Part shown: one piece after another, positions 1-7,960 of the stretch
How the letters are laid out: each line of letters starts with the position of its first letter
How positions within the stretch are numbered: the first letter of the stretch is position 1
NCBI GenBank assembly: GCA_000381565.1
Contig: KB906725.1
Coordinates: 1-64,000 of the forward strand
Length of the DNA stretch: 64,000 nt
Reading direction: 5' to 3'
DNA from: Oxalobacteraceae bacterium AB_14
GTDB taxonomy: Bacteria > Pseudomonadota > Gammaproteobacteria > Burkholderiales > Burkholderiaceae_D
Program-made: the position numbers and the translations under genes
The notes under the pieces: generated by a model
Seen by the model: the letters and a program-made list of their open reading frames with translations, nothing else
The model's database searches: none
Told to the model about the DNA's origin: nothing

Positions 1-932
1 GCGATGTTCAGCGTGCTCAGCGCGGCCACCTGGGCCGAGCTCAGCGTGCCGACCTGGCTGGACGACAGCGCCACCACCTGGTCCGAGCTCAGCGCCTGCA
101 CATTGGCGGTGCTGAGGGCGGCGATCTGGGCGGTGGTCAGGTTGGACAGCTGGTCGGTGGTCAGGGCCGCCAGTTGGGCGGTATTGATCGAGGCGATGAC
201 GTTGGTCTTCAACGCAATCAGATCGCCGGTTTCAATCGCGGCGACGGCGTTGGTGCTCAGCGCGCCGAACTGACGCGTACTCAGCGTCGACAGCTGCGTC
301 GAACTCATCGCCACAATCTGGTCGGTGGTCAGGCCGGCGGACAGGCCGGCGGTGCTCAGCGCGGCGACCTGGGCGGTGCTCATTCCGGCGATCTGGTCGG
401 TGGTCAGCGAGGTGACTTGGGCGGTGGTCAGCGCGGCGATCGCGGCAGTTTTCAGCGCCAGGAAATCCGCCGACTCCAGGGCGACGATGTCGTCGGTGCT
501 CAGGCTGCTTACCTGGGCGCTGGTCAGCGCGGTCGCTTGCGCGGTGCTCAGCGCCACGATCTGGTCGGTGGTCAGCGCCGCCATCTGGGCGGTGCTCATG
601 CCGGCGATGGTGGCGGTCTTGAGCACGGCGAAGTCGCCGGTTTCCAGCGCCGCCACCGAGGCGGTCGCCAGCGCGTTGAACTGTGCGGAATTAAGCACGG
701 CAACCTGGGTGGTGGTCAGAGCGACGATCTGGTCGGTCGTCAAGCCCACCGTCAACTGCTTGGTGCTGAGTGCGGAGATCTGGGTCGTCGTCAGCGCAAC
801 GGTCTGGTCTGTGGTCAGAGCCCGGGTTTGAGCCGAATTGAGCGCAACAATATCAGAAGTCGCGAGAGCAGCAATTGTTTGGGTCGACAGAGCGGCAATC
901 TGGTCGGTACTCATGCTAGTTACGAGGCTCAT
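1..932 (-). CDS. Octapeptide-repeat protein, N-terminal part (cut by window edge)
   Basis: The gene reads leftwards off the window; 310 codons are present with no stop. Almost the whole product is an eight-residue repeat of form [ST]-[ST]-x-Q-[IVL]-x-A-L, often with T-D-Q or T-A-Q cores, the same repeat as in the two giant genes at 40-51 kb. The first residues are MSLVTSMSTDQIAAL. There is no signal peptide. The chosen ATG (930-932) has AAGGAG seven bases upstream; an in-frame ATG two codons earlier sits too close to that site. Degenerate markers such as ETGDF and ESADF-LALKT recur about every 80-100 residues, so a higher-order repeat exists here as well. Function unknown. An extracellular or surface role is only an inference from the Ca-binding C-terminus of the paralogue at 43590-51362. 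Confidence 0.85.
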   Translation of the reverse strand, partial: MSLVTSMSTDQIAALSTQTIAALATSDIVALNSAQTRALTTDQTVALTTTQISALSTKQLTVGLTTDQIVALTTTQVAVLNSAQFNALATASVAALETGDFAVLKTATIAGMSTAQMAALTTDQIVALSTAQATALTSAQVSSLSTDDIVALESADFLALKTAAIAALTTAQVTSLTTDQIAGMSTAQVAALSTAGLSAGLTTDQIVAMSSTQLSTLSTRQFGALSTNAVAAIETGDLIALKTNVIASINTAQLAALTTDQLSNLTTAQIAALSTANVQALSSDQVVALSSSQVGTLSSAQVAALSTLNI

Positions 933-1731
933 TTCCATTCTCCTTGGGGCACTGCACAGTTCTAGACGGACAAATATTGGAGCCAACAGGGTCTTCCCCC
1001 CAGGCTCCAACGTTATATTGGGTGTAGCTTGTTATTTTGATACTGAATACTTGAGTAAACCGCCAGAAAAGCGCTTAACTTTAGTTCTTAACGTCAATTC
1101 CGAAGCCAACTTTAGATTCCAGCACCAATATTTTGCCTACCGTTAACATTTATATGGCCTTGAGGCATCACATAGTTTCGTTTGATCGATGGCAAAACTT
1201 GGCGCCGGCAGCCGCCCTGATCGTACAGAGCGACAGTTTGGCTGAGTGCATTAAGTTTTTTATTTACTGAGCACAACATAAAAATCCGCCCGCATGTCCG
1301 AAATGCATCAAAATCCCGGCGCCGCGCACCTGCCGTGTTTAATTGCCGCATGCGCATTTTTGATGCTAGCAGGAAAATACCACCCGTCCAGCACCCACCG
1401 TCCGGATGTTCACCTGGATGCGGCCGGCTTTTTCTACGCGACAACGCGACCGGCCCGGCGAAACGCAGCGCATGAGGCGCCGTGTGCCTGCCGAAGCGAC
1501 ACCGTCAGCCGTCGATTATATCTCAGAAAATTTCCCAAAAGAACTTTCTTCTGAAGTGTCGCGGCTGCGCAACCTACACAAATAACAATATTAAATTTTC
1601 AAATTAATTGTCAAAACATGATGCCTGCCCACAAAGTTGGATAGCGGAAATGTATCTCCATGGATATTTTGCCTCCGCAGTGTGACAAGCCGATGACCGC
1701 CGCATTCCCCACCTACGGAGGCATCGGGCGC
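933..1731. other. Intergenic region without a convincing gene
   Basis: About 800 bases separate the start of the octapeptide-repeat gene from the end of a membrane-protein gene. The region is AT-richer than its surroundings, especially around 1010-1150 and 1560-1640. Short open frames exist on both strands, but none has a good ribosome-binding site together with believable protein composition. An inverted repeat lies at 977-984/1003-1010 (TTGGAGCC and GGCTCCAA), upstream of the octapeptide-repeat gene. It has no T-tract and could be a regulatory hairpin. The long leader suggests that promoter and control sequences for the repeat gene lie here. Confidence 0.5.
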
Positions 1732-2124
1732 TCAGGTGTTCGGCGCGCGATGGCGCCAGGCCAGCACGGCGGCGGTGGCCGCCAGCAACGCCAGCGCCAC
1801 CATGTTGACCACCACCACACCGCTGGCGAAGCGCAGCACCAGACCGACGCTGACGCCGGCCCTGACGGCAAACTGCCAGCCGCCGGCGAACGGATAGATG
1901 CTGACCAGTTGCAGCGCGTAATACAGCGCCCCGCCCCACAGGCCGGTCTTGCGGCGCTTGAGCGACAGCACGGCCGACAGCAAGCCCAGCATGGCCGCGC
2001 CGTACAGCAGCGGCAGCGCGTCGGCCGACTGCCGCTCACCCAGCAAGCCCAGGCACACGCCCAGCGCCAGCGCGCTATTGAGCAGCAGCACCCGCGCCAC
2101 CCACTTCTCGAATTCCTGCATCAT
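1732..2124 (-). CDS. Small four-helix inner-membrane protein
   Basis: A 130-residue hydrophobic protein with about four predicted membrane helices (roughly residues 10-28, 40-56, 65-85 and 95-122) separated by short charged loops such as KRRK near residue 56. The N-terminus MMQEFEKWV is typical of an uncleaved membrane protein; either of two adjacent ATGs could be used. It starts 25 bases after the stop of the GlxA-type regulator on the same strand and is probably co-transcribed with it. I do not recognise the family. A role in whatever the regulator controls is inference from position only. Confidence 0.75.
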   Translation of the reverse strand: MMQEFEKWVARVLLLNSALALGVCLGLLGERQSADALPLLYGAAMLGLLSAVLSLKRRKTGLWGGALYYALQLVSIYPFAGGWQFAVRAGVSVGLVLRFASGVVVVNMVALALLAATAAVLAWRHRAPNT

Positions 2125-2149
2125 CTATTGTCCATCCGGTGCTCGGGGT

Positions 2150-3136
2150 TCAGCCAAAACGCGCCTGGTAGTCGCTGGGCGCCACGCCCAGCTGGGCGGC
2201 AAACGCGCGCCGCAGATTGTACTCGCTGCCGAAGCCGCTCTGGCTGGCGGCGCGCTTGACGCTCATGCCGGGCCGCTCCAGCAGGCCGCAGGCCGCCTCC
2301 ATGCGCAGCCGCAGCAGCAGCTGCGCCGGCGAGATCGCCGCCTCCTGCCGCAGCCGGCGGTGCAAGGTGCGCACCGACAGCGCGAACGCCGCCGCCATCT
2401 GCTCGACATCGATCTGGCGCTGCAAGCGCGGGCGCAGCCAGTCGGTCAGCTGGCCGTGCAAGCCTTGCGGATCGGCCTGCGCCAGCAGCTCGGAACTGAA
2501 CTGGCGCTGGCCGCCCGGCCGCTTGAAGAACACCACCAGCCGCTTGGCGGTGTCGAGCGCGGCGCCGCGCCCCTGGTCTTCCTCGACCAGGCTCAGCGCC
2601 AGGTCCATGCCGGCCGCGATGCCGGCCGACGTGTAGCAGGGACCGTCCTTGACGTAGATCGCGTCGTCCAGCACCTTCACCTGCGGGTACTGCGCCCGCA
2701 ACAGGGCGGCGTCCATCCAGTGGGTGACGGCGCTGCGGCCGTCGAGCAGGCCGGCCTGGGCCAGCACGAAGGCGCCGGTACAGACTGAGCAGCAACGCCG
2801 CACGCCGCCACCACTACCGGGCGCGGCGCGCCGCACCCAGCGCACGGTGGCCGGCGCCAGCGCCGCACTGTCGCCCAGTTCCAGGCCGCGGCCGCCGGCG
2901 ACGATCAGCGTCGATCCGGCCAGGCTGCGCCGCGGCAACGGTTGCGTCATCACGCTGACGCCGGCGGTGGACGCCACCAGGCCGCCGCCGGGCGCGATCA
3001 TGCGGATGCGGTAGGGTTCGGGCAGGCCGGCGTCGCGCGCCTCGTCGTTCGCGGTGGAGAACACTTGCGCCGGGCCGGTGGCATCCAGCAGCACGAAGCC
3101 GGGATAAACGAGCAGCCAGATGTCGATGGGTTTCAT
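2150..3136 (-). CDS. GlxA-type transcriptional regulator (DJ-1/PfpI domain + AraC helix-turn-helix)
   Basis: A 328-residue cytoplasmic regulator. The N-terminal half (about 5-185) is a DJ-1/PfpI glutaminase-like domain with the nucleophile-elbow motif SVCTGAFVLAQAGLLDG and a following THW. The C-terminal 100 residues are a double AraC/XylS helix-turn-helix (ALSVRTLHRRL; SGFGSEYNLRRAF). Family members sense small molecules and activate catabolic operons; the ligand is unknown. An upstream in-frame TTG would add MNICQ, but the ATG at 3136 begins the DJ-1 fold cleanly (MKPIDIWLLVYPG). It diverges from a stand-alone DJ-1/PfpI gene and precedes a small membrane-protein gene, which suggests one regulatory unit. 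Confidence 0.9.
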   Translation of the reverse strand: MKPIDIWLLVYPGFVLLDATGPAQVFSTANDEARDAGLPEPYRIRMIAPGGGLVASTAGVSVMTQPLPRRSLAGSTLIVAGGRGLELGDSAALAPATVRWVRRAAPGSGGGVRRCCSVCTGAFVLAQAGLLDGRSAVTHWMDAALLRAQYPQVKVLDDAIYVKDGPCYTSAGIAAGMDLALSLVEEDQGRGAALDTAKRLVVFFKRPGGQRQFSSELLAQADPQGLHGQLTDWLRPRLQRQIDVEQMAAAFALSVRTLHRRLRQEAAISPAQLLLRLRMEAACGLLERPGMSVKRAASQSGFGSEYNLRRAFAAQLGVAPSDYQARFG

Positions 3137-3217
3137 TTGACAGATATTCAACCATCAATGTCATTTGTGTCAACCGCCGTCGAGGCATGATGAACGCTAC
3201 TACTCACGGGAGGCAGC

Positions 3218-3820
3218 ATGACACGCACCATAGGCATCTATGTATTCGACGACGTTGAAGTGCTCGACTTCGCCGGGCCGTACGAAGTGTTCACCTGCGC
3301 CACGCGGATGGCCGCCAGGCTGGCGCCGGGATCGGAGGCGCCGTTCCGCGTGCGCACCATCGGCCAGCGCAGCGCCATGCTGCGCGCGCGCGCCGGCCTG
3401 AACGTGTTCCCCGAGGCGGACTTCGGCAACGCCGGCCAGGTCGACGTGCTGATCGTGCCGGGCGGCGTGGTGGCGGCGGAGCGGGACAAGCAGGAAGTGA
3501 TACGCTGGATCGCCGCCACCGCGACTGCTTGCGAGCTGGTGGCGTCGGTATGCACCGGCGCCTTCCTGCTGGCGCAGGCCGGGCTGCTCGACGGCCAGCC
3601 GGTGACGACGCACTGGGAAGACATCGCCGAGCTGCGCGCCGCCTTCCCGCGCCTGACGGTGGCGGGCGAGCGGCGCTGGATCGACAACGGCCGCATCGCC
3701 ACCAGCGGCGGCATCTCGGCCGGCATGGACATGTCGCTGCACCTGGTGGCGCGGCTGGCCGGCCACGAACTGGCCGCGCGCACCGCGCTGCAAATGGAAT
3801 ACGACTGGGACCAAGCCTGA
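3218..3820 (+). CDS. DJ-1/PfpI family protein
   Basis: A single-domain protein of 200 residues starting MTRTIGIYVFDDVEVLDFAGPYE, the typical opening of the class I glutaminase amidotransferase-like (DJ-1/PfpI) group. The probable nucleophile cysteine lies in ASVCTGAFLLAQAGLLDG, followed by TTHW. The pattern near the C-terminus, IATSGGISAGMDMSLHLVA, is shared with GlxA-type regulators, so this is effectively a GlxA sensor domain without the AraC part. A strong GGGAGG site precedes the ATG. The gene diverges from the GlxA-type regulator (about 80 bases between starts), which is its likely controller. Isonitrile hydratase-like activity is known in related proteins, but the substrate cannot be told from sequence. 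Confidence 0.9.
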   Translation: MTRTIGIYVFDDVEVLDFAGPYEVFTCATRMAARLAPGSEAPFRVRTIGQRSAMLRARAGLNVFPEADFGNAGQVDVLIVPGGVVAAERDKQEVIRWIAATATACELVASVCTGAFLLAQAGLLDGQPVTTHWEDIAELRAAFPRLTVAGERRWIDNGRIATSGGISAGMDMSLHLVARLAGHELAARTALQMEYDWDQA

Positions 3821-3850
3821 ACGGGGGGCAAGCCTGACTTGACCCCGGGC

Positions 3851-6526
3851 TTACAATTTCTTGAGCTGCTCTTTCGCGTAGCCGGCGTTGGCGTGGTTGG
3901 GCGCCAGCTCCAGGAAGCTGGTGTAGGCCTGCTTCGCCTTGTCGCCGTCGCCCAGGTGCAGGCGGGCGTCGCCCAGGTTCAGGTAGGCGATCGCGCGCGA
4001 GGTGTCGATCTGCAGCGTGTTCTCGAACCAGCGCGCCGCCTCCGCGTACTTCTCCTGCTTGTAGTAGACGAAGCCGAGGTTGTTGGCCGCCAGCCCGAAA
4101 TCGGGACGGTACTTCAAGGCCTCGGTGAACGCCGCTTCCGCCTGCGCGTACTGCTTCTCCTTGTACAGCTGCAGGCCACGGTCGTTGGCGCGCTGCGCCA
4201 GTTGGCGCGTGGACGCGTCCACCGGCTTGGGCGCGGCGATCTTCTGCTCTTCGCCCTGCAGGTTCCTGACCAGCACCGTGTTGCCGTCGGCCTTGAGGTC
4301 GCGGCCCTTGTCGAGCTTGCTGTTCAGGGCGATCGCGTCCGGCGACAGCTGCGCCGACTGCGCGCTGAGGAACTCCGCCTCCACCGGCAGCTGGAACACG
4401 AACTCGCCGCCCTCCGATCCCGGCAGGCTGCCGAAGGCCGGCGTCTGCTGCGACACGCTGGCCACCGCCGGCGCCACATAGGCGGCCAGCTCGGTGGCGG
4501 TGATCAGGCCGTCGCCGTTGAGGTCGGCCTTGCCGTTCAGGGCCTGCAGCAGGGTCCAGGTGAACACCGAGTGGCCGTTCGGGCCGCCGTCGGCCACCAT
4601 CTGGTCGGCGCCGCCGGCGGTCAACATCTGCCGGCCCAGGCGGCGCGCGTTGTCGCGCAGGAAGGCGCTGTTGCCGCCGCCGCGCGTCAGGCCCAGGCCG
4701 CTGTAGCAGGCGTCCATGACGAACAGCACGTGCTTGGCGTTCAGGCTTTCGGCGATGTTCTGCAAGTCCGTCATCGGGATGGCGTCGAAGCTGACCTGCT
4801 GCGGGTCGGAATCGACCGGGATGATGTAGCCCAGGTTGCGGCCGGAACTGAGCTGGCGGGTGGCGCCGTGGCCGGCGAAGAACACGAAGATGCGGTCGTC
4901 CTTCTTCAGCTGGGCGTCGGCCAGCTTGTCGTGGAACAGCGCCAGGATGTTGTTGCGCGTGGCCTCGCCGTTGGACAGCGTGAACACCCGCTCGCCGGCG
5001 AAGCCGAAGCGCTTGACCAGCGTGTCGCGGATCGCCCTGGCGTCCTGCACCGCGTATTGCAGCTTGGGCCATTTCTGGTAGTCGTTGACGCCGATCACCA
5101 CCGCGTAGCTGTTGGCGTAGCCGGTGCTGACGGCGATCTTCTCCGGCTCCGGCCGGCCGCCCCTGGCCACCTTGAATTCGTGGCCGTCCCAGGCGGCGAA
5201 GCTGTAGCCGTCGGCGATCAATTTGTCGAGCACCATCGGCAGCGCCTTGACGCTGCGCTCGTGGATGTCGTGGAACAGGATGATGCCGCGCTGCTCCTTG
5301 CTCAGGGTGGTCAGCACGCGGTTGGCGATCGAGCTCGGCACCGGATCGGCCCAGTCCAGCGAATCGATATTCCACATCACCGAGCGCAGGCCCAGCCTGG
5401 ACAGGATGGCCAGGCCCTCGGCGTTGTGGGCGCCGTAGGGGAAGCGGAACAGGTCCGAGCGGCGCGCGTCGGTGGCCTTGAGCAGCAGGTCGGCGTTGGC
5501 GATCTCGCCGTACAGCTGCTCGCCCTTTTCCTTCGACAGCAGCGCGTGGCTGAAGCTGTGGTTGCCCACGGTGTGGCCGGCGTCGATCAGGCGGCGGCTC
5601 TCGGCGGCGTTGGCGCCCAGCGTCTGCTTGCCCTGGGCGTCGAGCTTGCCCAGGTTCTGGCCGACCTGGAAGAACACCCCCGGCACGTTGTACTGCTTGA
5701 GGATGGCCGCCACTTCCTCGGTGTAGCGCTTGTGCGGGCCGTCGTCGAAGGTCAGCACCACGGTCTTGGGCGGCAGCGCGTTGCCGAAGATTTCCCTGGC
5801 CTGCGTTTCCTGCTCGGCCGACTTGGGCGGCTCGGGATACGGCACGATGACGCCGTAGTCCTTCATGATCTGCTCGCGCGCGTACAGCTTGCGCAGGTGG
5901 CTCACATAGTCGTCCCAGCGCTCGCGCTTGGGCGCGATGGCGCGCGTGTCGAAGCGCGAGAAGATGTCGCTGATCTCCTTGTCGTACTGCTTCTCGATAT
6001 CCTCCAGCGCCGCCAGGTCTTCGCTGACGCGCTTGTGCAGCTTGATCGCGGGCAGGGTCTGGCCGGCGGCCGCCAGCTTTTGCAGCGACAGCAGCACTTC
6101 GCGGAAGGCCAGGCGGTCGGCGTCGAACAGGTCGCCGGCCGATTCGATATACGACAGCAGCGCATCGGCGGCGGCGTCGCGCTGCGACGGCGGCAGCGCC
6201 TGGGTTTGCGCCAGCATGGCCTGCACCCGGGCCAGCCGCTCCAGGTTCTCGTGGAACAGCGACTGCCCGACCTGGCCGGCGGCCTTGCGCTCCGATTCGG
6301 ACAGGGTCTTCTCGTCGGCCAGCAGCACGATGATCTTGCGGTAGGCCGCCAGCATGTCGCGCAGTGCCGGCATCAGCTGCGGCATGGGCTGCGGCGTGGC
6401 GCCGGCGAGCGCCGGGGCGGCGGCGGGCGCGGCGGCCGGCGGCTTGCCGCGCAGCGCCAAGTAGGCGCCCGCGCCGGCGACGGCCGCCACCACGGCCGCG
6501 ATGCCCAACTGCTTGATGTATTTCAT
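3851..6526 (-). CDS. Membrane-anchored polysaccharide deacetylase-caspase-EF-hand-TPR fusion protein
   Basis: An 891-residue multidomain protein. Residues 7-25 form a signal-anchor helix, followed by an Ala/Pro linker and a helical segment (50-245). A NodB-type deacetylase covers about 254-450, with TFDDG (259-263), metal ligands H323 and H327 in GNHSFSH, RFPYG (361-365) and LFHD (417-420). A caspase-like C14 peptidase follows from about 472, with YAVVIGVNDY, catalytic His553 in AGHG and Cys607 in DACYSG, so all dyad residues are present. An EF-hand loop spans D668-E679 (D-L-N-G-D-G). Three TPRs end the protein (about 775-885). All motifs look active, which argues for a functional enzyme on the periplasmic side. 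Pairing a carbohydrate esterase with a caspase fold in one chain is unusual. The flanking genes give no functional clue. Confidence 0.9.
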   Translation of the reverse strand: MKYIKQLGIAAVVAAVAGAGAYLALRGKPPAAAPAAAPALAGATPQPMPQLMPALRDMLAAYRKIIVLLADEKTLSESERKAAGQVGQSLFHENLERLARVQAMLAQTQALPPSQRDAAADALLSYIESAGDLFDADRLAFREVLLSLQKLAAAGQTLPAIKLHKRVSEDLAALEDIEKQYDKEISDIFSRFDTRAIAPKRERWDDYVSHLRKLYAREQIMKDYGVIVPYPEPPKSAEQETQAREIFGNALPPKTVVLTFDDGPHKRYTEEVAAILKQYNVPGVFFQVGQNLGKLDAQGKQTLGANAAESRRLIDAGHTVGNHSFSHALLSKEKGEQLYGEIANADLLLKATDARRSDLFRFPYGAHNAEGLAILSRLGLRSVMWNIDSLDWADPVPSSIANRVLTTLSKEQRGIILFHDIHERSVKALPMVLDKLIADGYSFAAWDGHEFKVARGGRPEPEKIAVSTGYANSYAVVIGVNDYQKWPKLQYAVQDARAIRDTLVKRFGFAGERVFTLSNGEATRNNILALFHDKLADAQLKKDDRIFVFFAGHGATRQLSSGRNLGYIIPVDSDPQQVSFDAIPMTDLQNIAESLNAKHVLFVMDACYSGLGLTRGGGNSAFLRDNARRLGRQMLTAGGADQMVADGGPNGHSVFTWTLLQALNGKADLNGDGLITATELAAYVAPAVASVSQQTPAFGSLPGSEGGEFVFQLPVEAEFLSAQSAQLSPDAIALNSKLDKGRDLKADGNTVLVRNLQGEEQKIAAPKPVDASTRQLAQRANDRGLQLYKEKQYAQAEAAFTEALKYRPDFGLAANNLGFVYYKQEKYAEAARWFENTLQIDTSRAIAYLNLGDARLHLGDGDKAKQAYTSFLELAPNHANAGYAKEQLKKL

Positions 6527-6589
6527 GTGCGATGTCTATAAAAAGCGAATCCCGCATTCTATGACACATTTGCCAATTTTACATCGGGG

Positions 6590-7822
6590 TCAGCCCCCGG
6601 AGTAGCCGTCGGTCAGCGTGTGCAGGAAGGCGACGATGTCGGCGATTTCCCTGTCGTTCAGCGCGGCTTTGCCGCCGGGCCGGCCGCCGAACGGCGCTTC
6701 CATGTTGACGTTGGCGTCCAGCCCGGGCGGCTGGTCGTCGAATTTATGGACGCTGCCGTCGGATTTGCGCGGATACCATTTCTGTGGCGCCGTGTCGCGC
6801 TGCACGTAGAAGCGCAGCACCTGCTCCAGGCTGTCGAAGCTGCCGTTGTGGAAGTAGACCCGGCGCAGCGCCACGTTGCGCAAGGACGGCGTGCGGAAAC
6901 GGCCGCAATATTCACGGTGCCCGCTCAGGTCGGTGCGGTCCGGGCCGCACAGGCCGAGGTCGAAATAGTTCGGGTCGGCGTTGACCGCCAGCTTGCCGTT
7001 GCGCGGCACGCCCAGGTTGATCAGGCCGTAGTCGGTGAACTGCGGGAAGGCCCCGCCCGGCGCGATCTTGCTGATGTGGCAGGACGCGCAATTGCCCTTG
7101 GCCTCGTCGTTGAACAGCGCCAGGCCGCGCGCCTCCCGCGGCGTCAGCACGGTCTGCTTGCGTAAAAAGGCGTCGTACTTGCTGGTGTAGGGATAGAAAT
7201 CGGCCGGGCTTTGCTGGAACACTTCCAGCGCCATCAGCGCGCCACGCATGGCCGCCTGCGGATGGTCGAAGATGTCGTCGCCGAAAGCCTGCCGGAACTG
7301 CGGCGCCAGCGGGCCGGCGCGCAGCCTGGCCACCACCGCCGCGTCGTCCCGGTTGCCCATCTCGCGCGGCGACAGCAGCGGTCCGCGCGCCTGCTCGTGC
7401 GCCGAGCGCGCGCGGCCGTCCCAGTCGTAGCCGCCGGTCGGGCCGGCGTCGGCGCTGTCGTCGCCGTCGTCGTCGTGATAGTGCTCGCTGAACGGCGGCA
7501 CCGTTTGCAGGTACTTCAGCGACGGCGCGGCGCGCGTGCCGGGCGTGGCGCTGTCGCTGCCGCCCAGTTGCACCGCCAGCCGGTTGGCCGGGCCGTAGGC
7601 GTTGTCGGGGTTGTGGCAGCTGGCGCAGCTCTGGCGTCCGGACGCCGACAGGCTGGGCTCGCTGAACATGGCGCGCCCCAGCGCCGTCAGCACCGCCACG
7701 CCGGGCTGGTGCGGCATCGGCGCGTAGGCGGCGGGCGGCGCGGCCGGCGGGGCCGGCGGGGCCGGCGATTTCTGGCAGGCGGCCAGCAGCGCGGCGGCGA
7801 GGGCGACATAAATCCTTTTCAT
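6590..7822 (-). CDS. Di-haem cytochrome c peroxidase / MauG-family lipoprotein
   Basis: A 410-residue exported protein. The N-terminus MKRIYVALAAALLAACQK carries a lipobox (LAAC), so it is probably a lipoprotein. Two c-type haem motifs are present: CASCHNP near residue 65 and CASCHIS near 244, as in bacterial di-haem peroxidases (CcpA/MauG). The segment RTPSLRNVALR-x-YFHNG is characteristic of the family's C-terminal haem domain. It should reduce peroxide with electrons from cytochrome or carry out a MauG-like oxidation in the periplasm. A Pro/Ala-rich linker follows the signal. It is transcribed away from the phosphoesterase gene that starts at 7961. Confidence 0.92.
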   Translation of the reverse strand: MKRIYVALAAALLAACQKSPAPPAPPAAPPAAYAPMPHQPGVAVLTALGRAMFSEPSLSASGRQSCASCHNPDNAYGPANRLAVQLGGSDSATPGTRAAPSLKYLQTVPPFSEHYHDDDGDDSADAGPTGGYDWDGRARSAHEQARGPLLSPREMGNRDDAAVVARLRAGPLAPQFRQAFGDDIFDHPQAAMRGALMALEVFQQSPADFYPYTSKYDAFLRKQTVLTPREARGLALFNDEAKGNCASCHISKIAPGGAFPQFTDYGLINLGVPRNGKLAVNADPNYFDLGLCGPDRTDLSGHREYCGRFRTPSLRNVALRRVYFHNGSFDSLEQVLRFYVQRDTAPQKWYPRKSDGSVHKFDDQPPGLDANVNMEAPFGGRPGGKAALNDREIADIVAFLHTLTDGYSGG

Positions 7823-7960
7823 GCCGCAAGCCTAGCAGCGTGCCATGACACCGACATGACAGATAGGAAAGGATAGATAGCGAGACATAAAATTTCATCA
7901 TCCTGAAATATTTCAAACCTAGCATGAAGCGCTTTGATACCCACCCTACAAGGCAAGAAG

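Noticed and set aside
1112..1554. Small frames on both strands in the 800-base intergenic region
   Set aside because: No ribosome-binding sites, no hydrophobic or domain pattern, and they overlap each other.
3839..6541. 900-codon plus-strand frame opposite the deacetylase-caspase gene
   Set aside because: Third-position GC bias keeps it open; composition is Val/Gln/Arg-rich without any motif, while the minus frame has complete enzymatic motifs.
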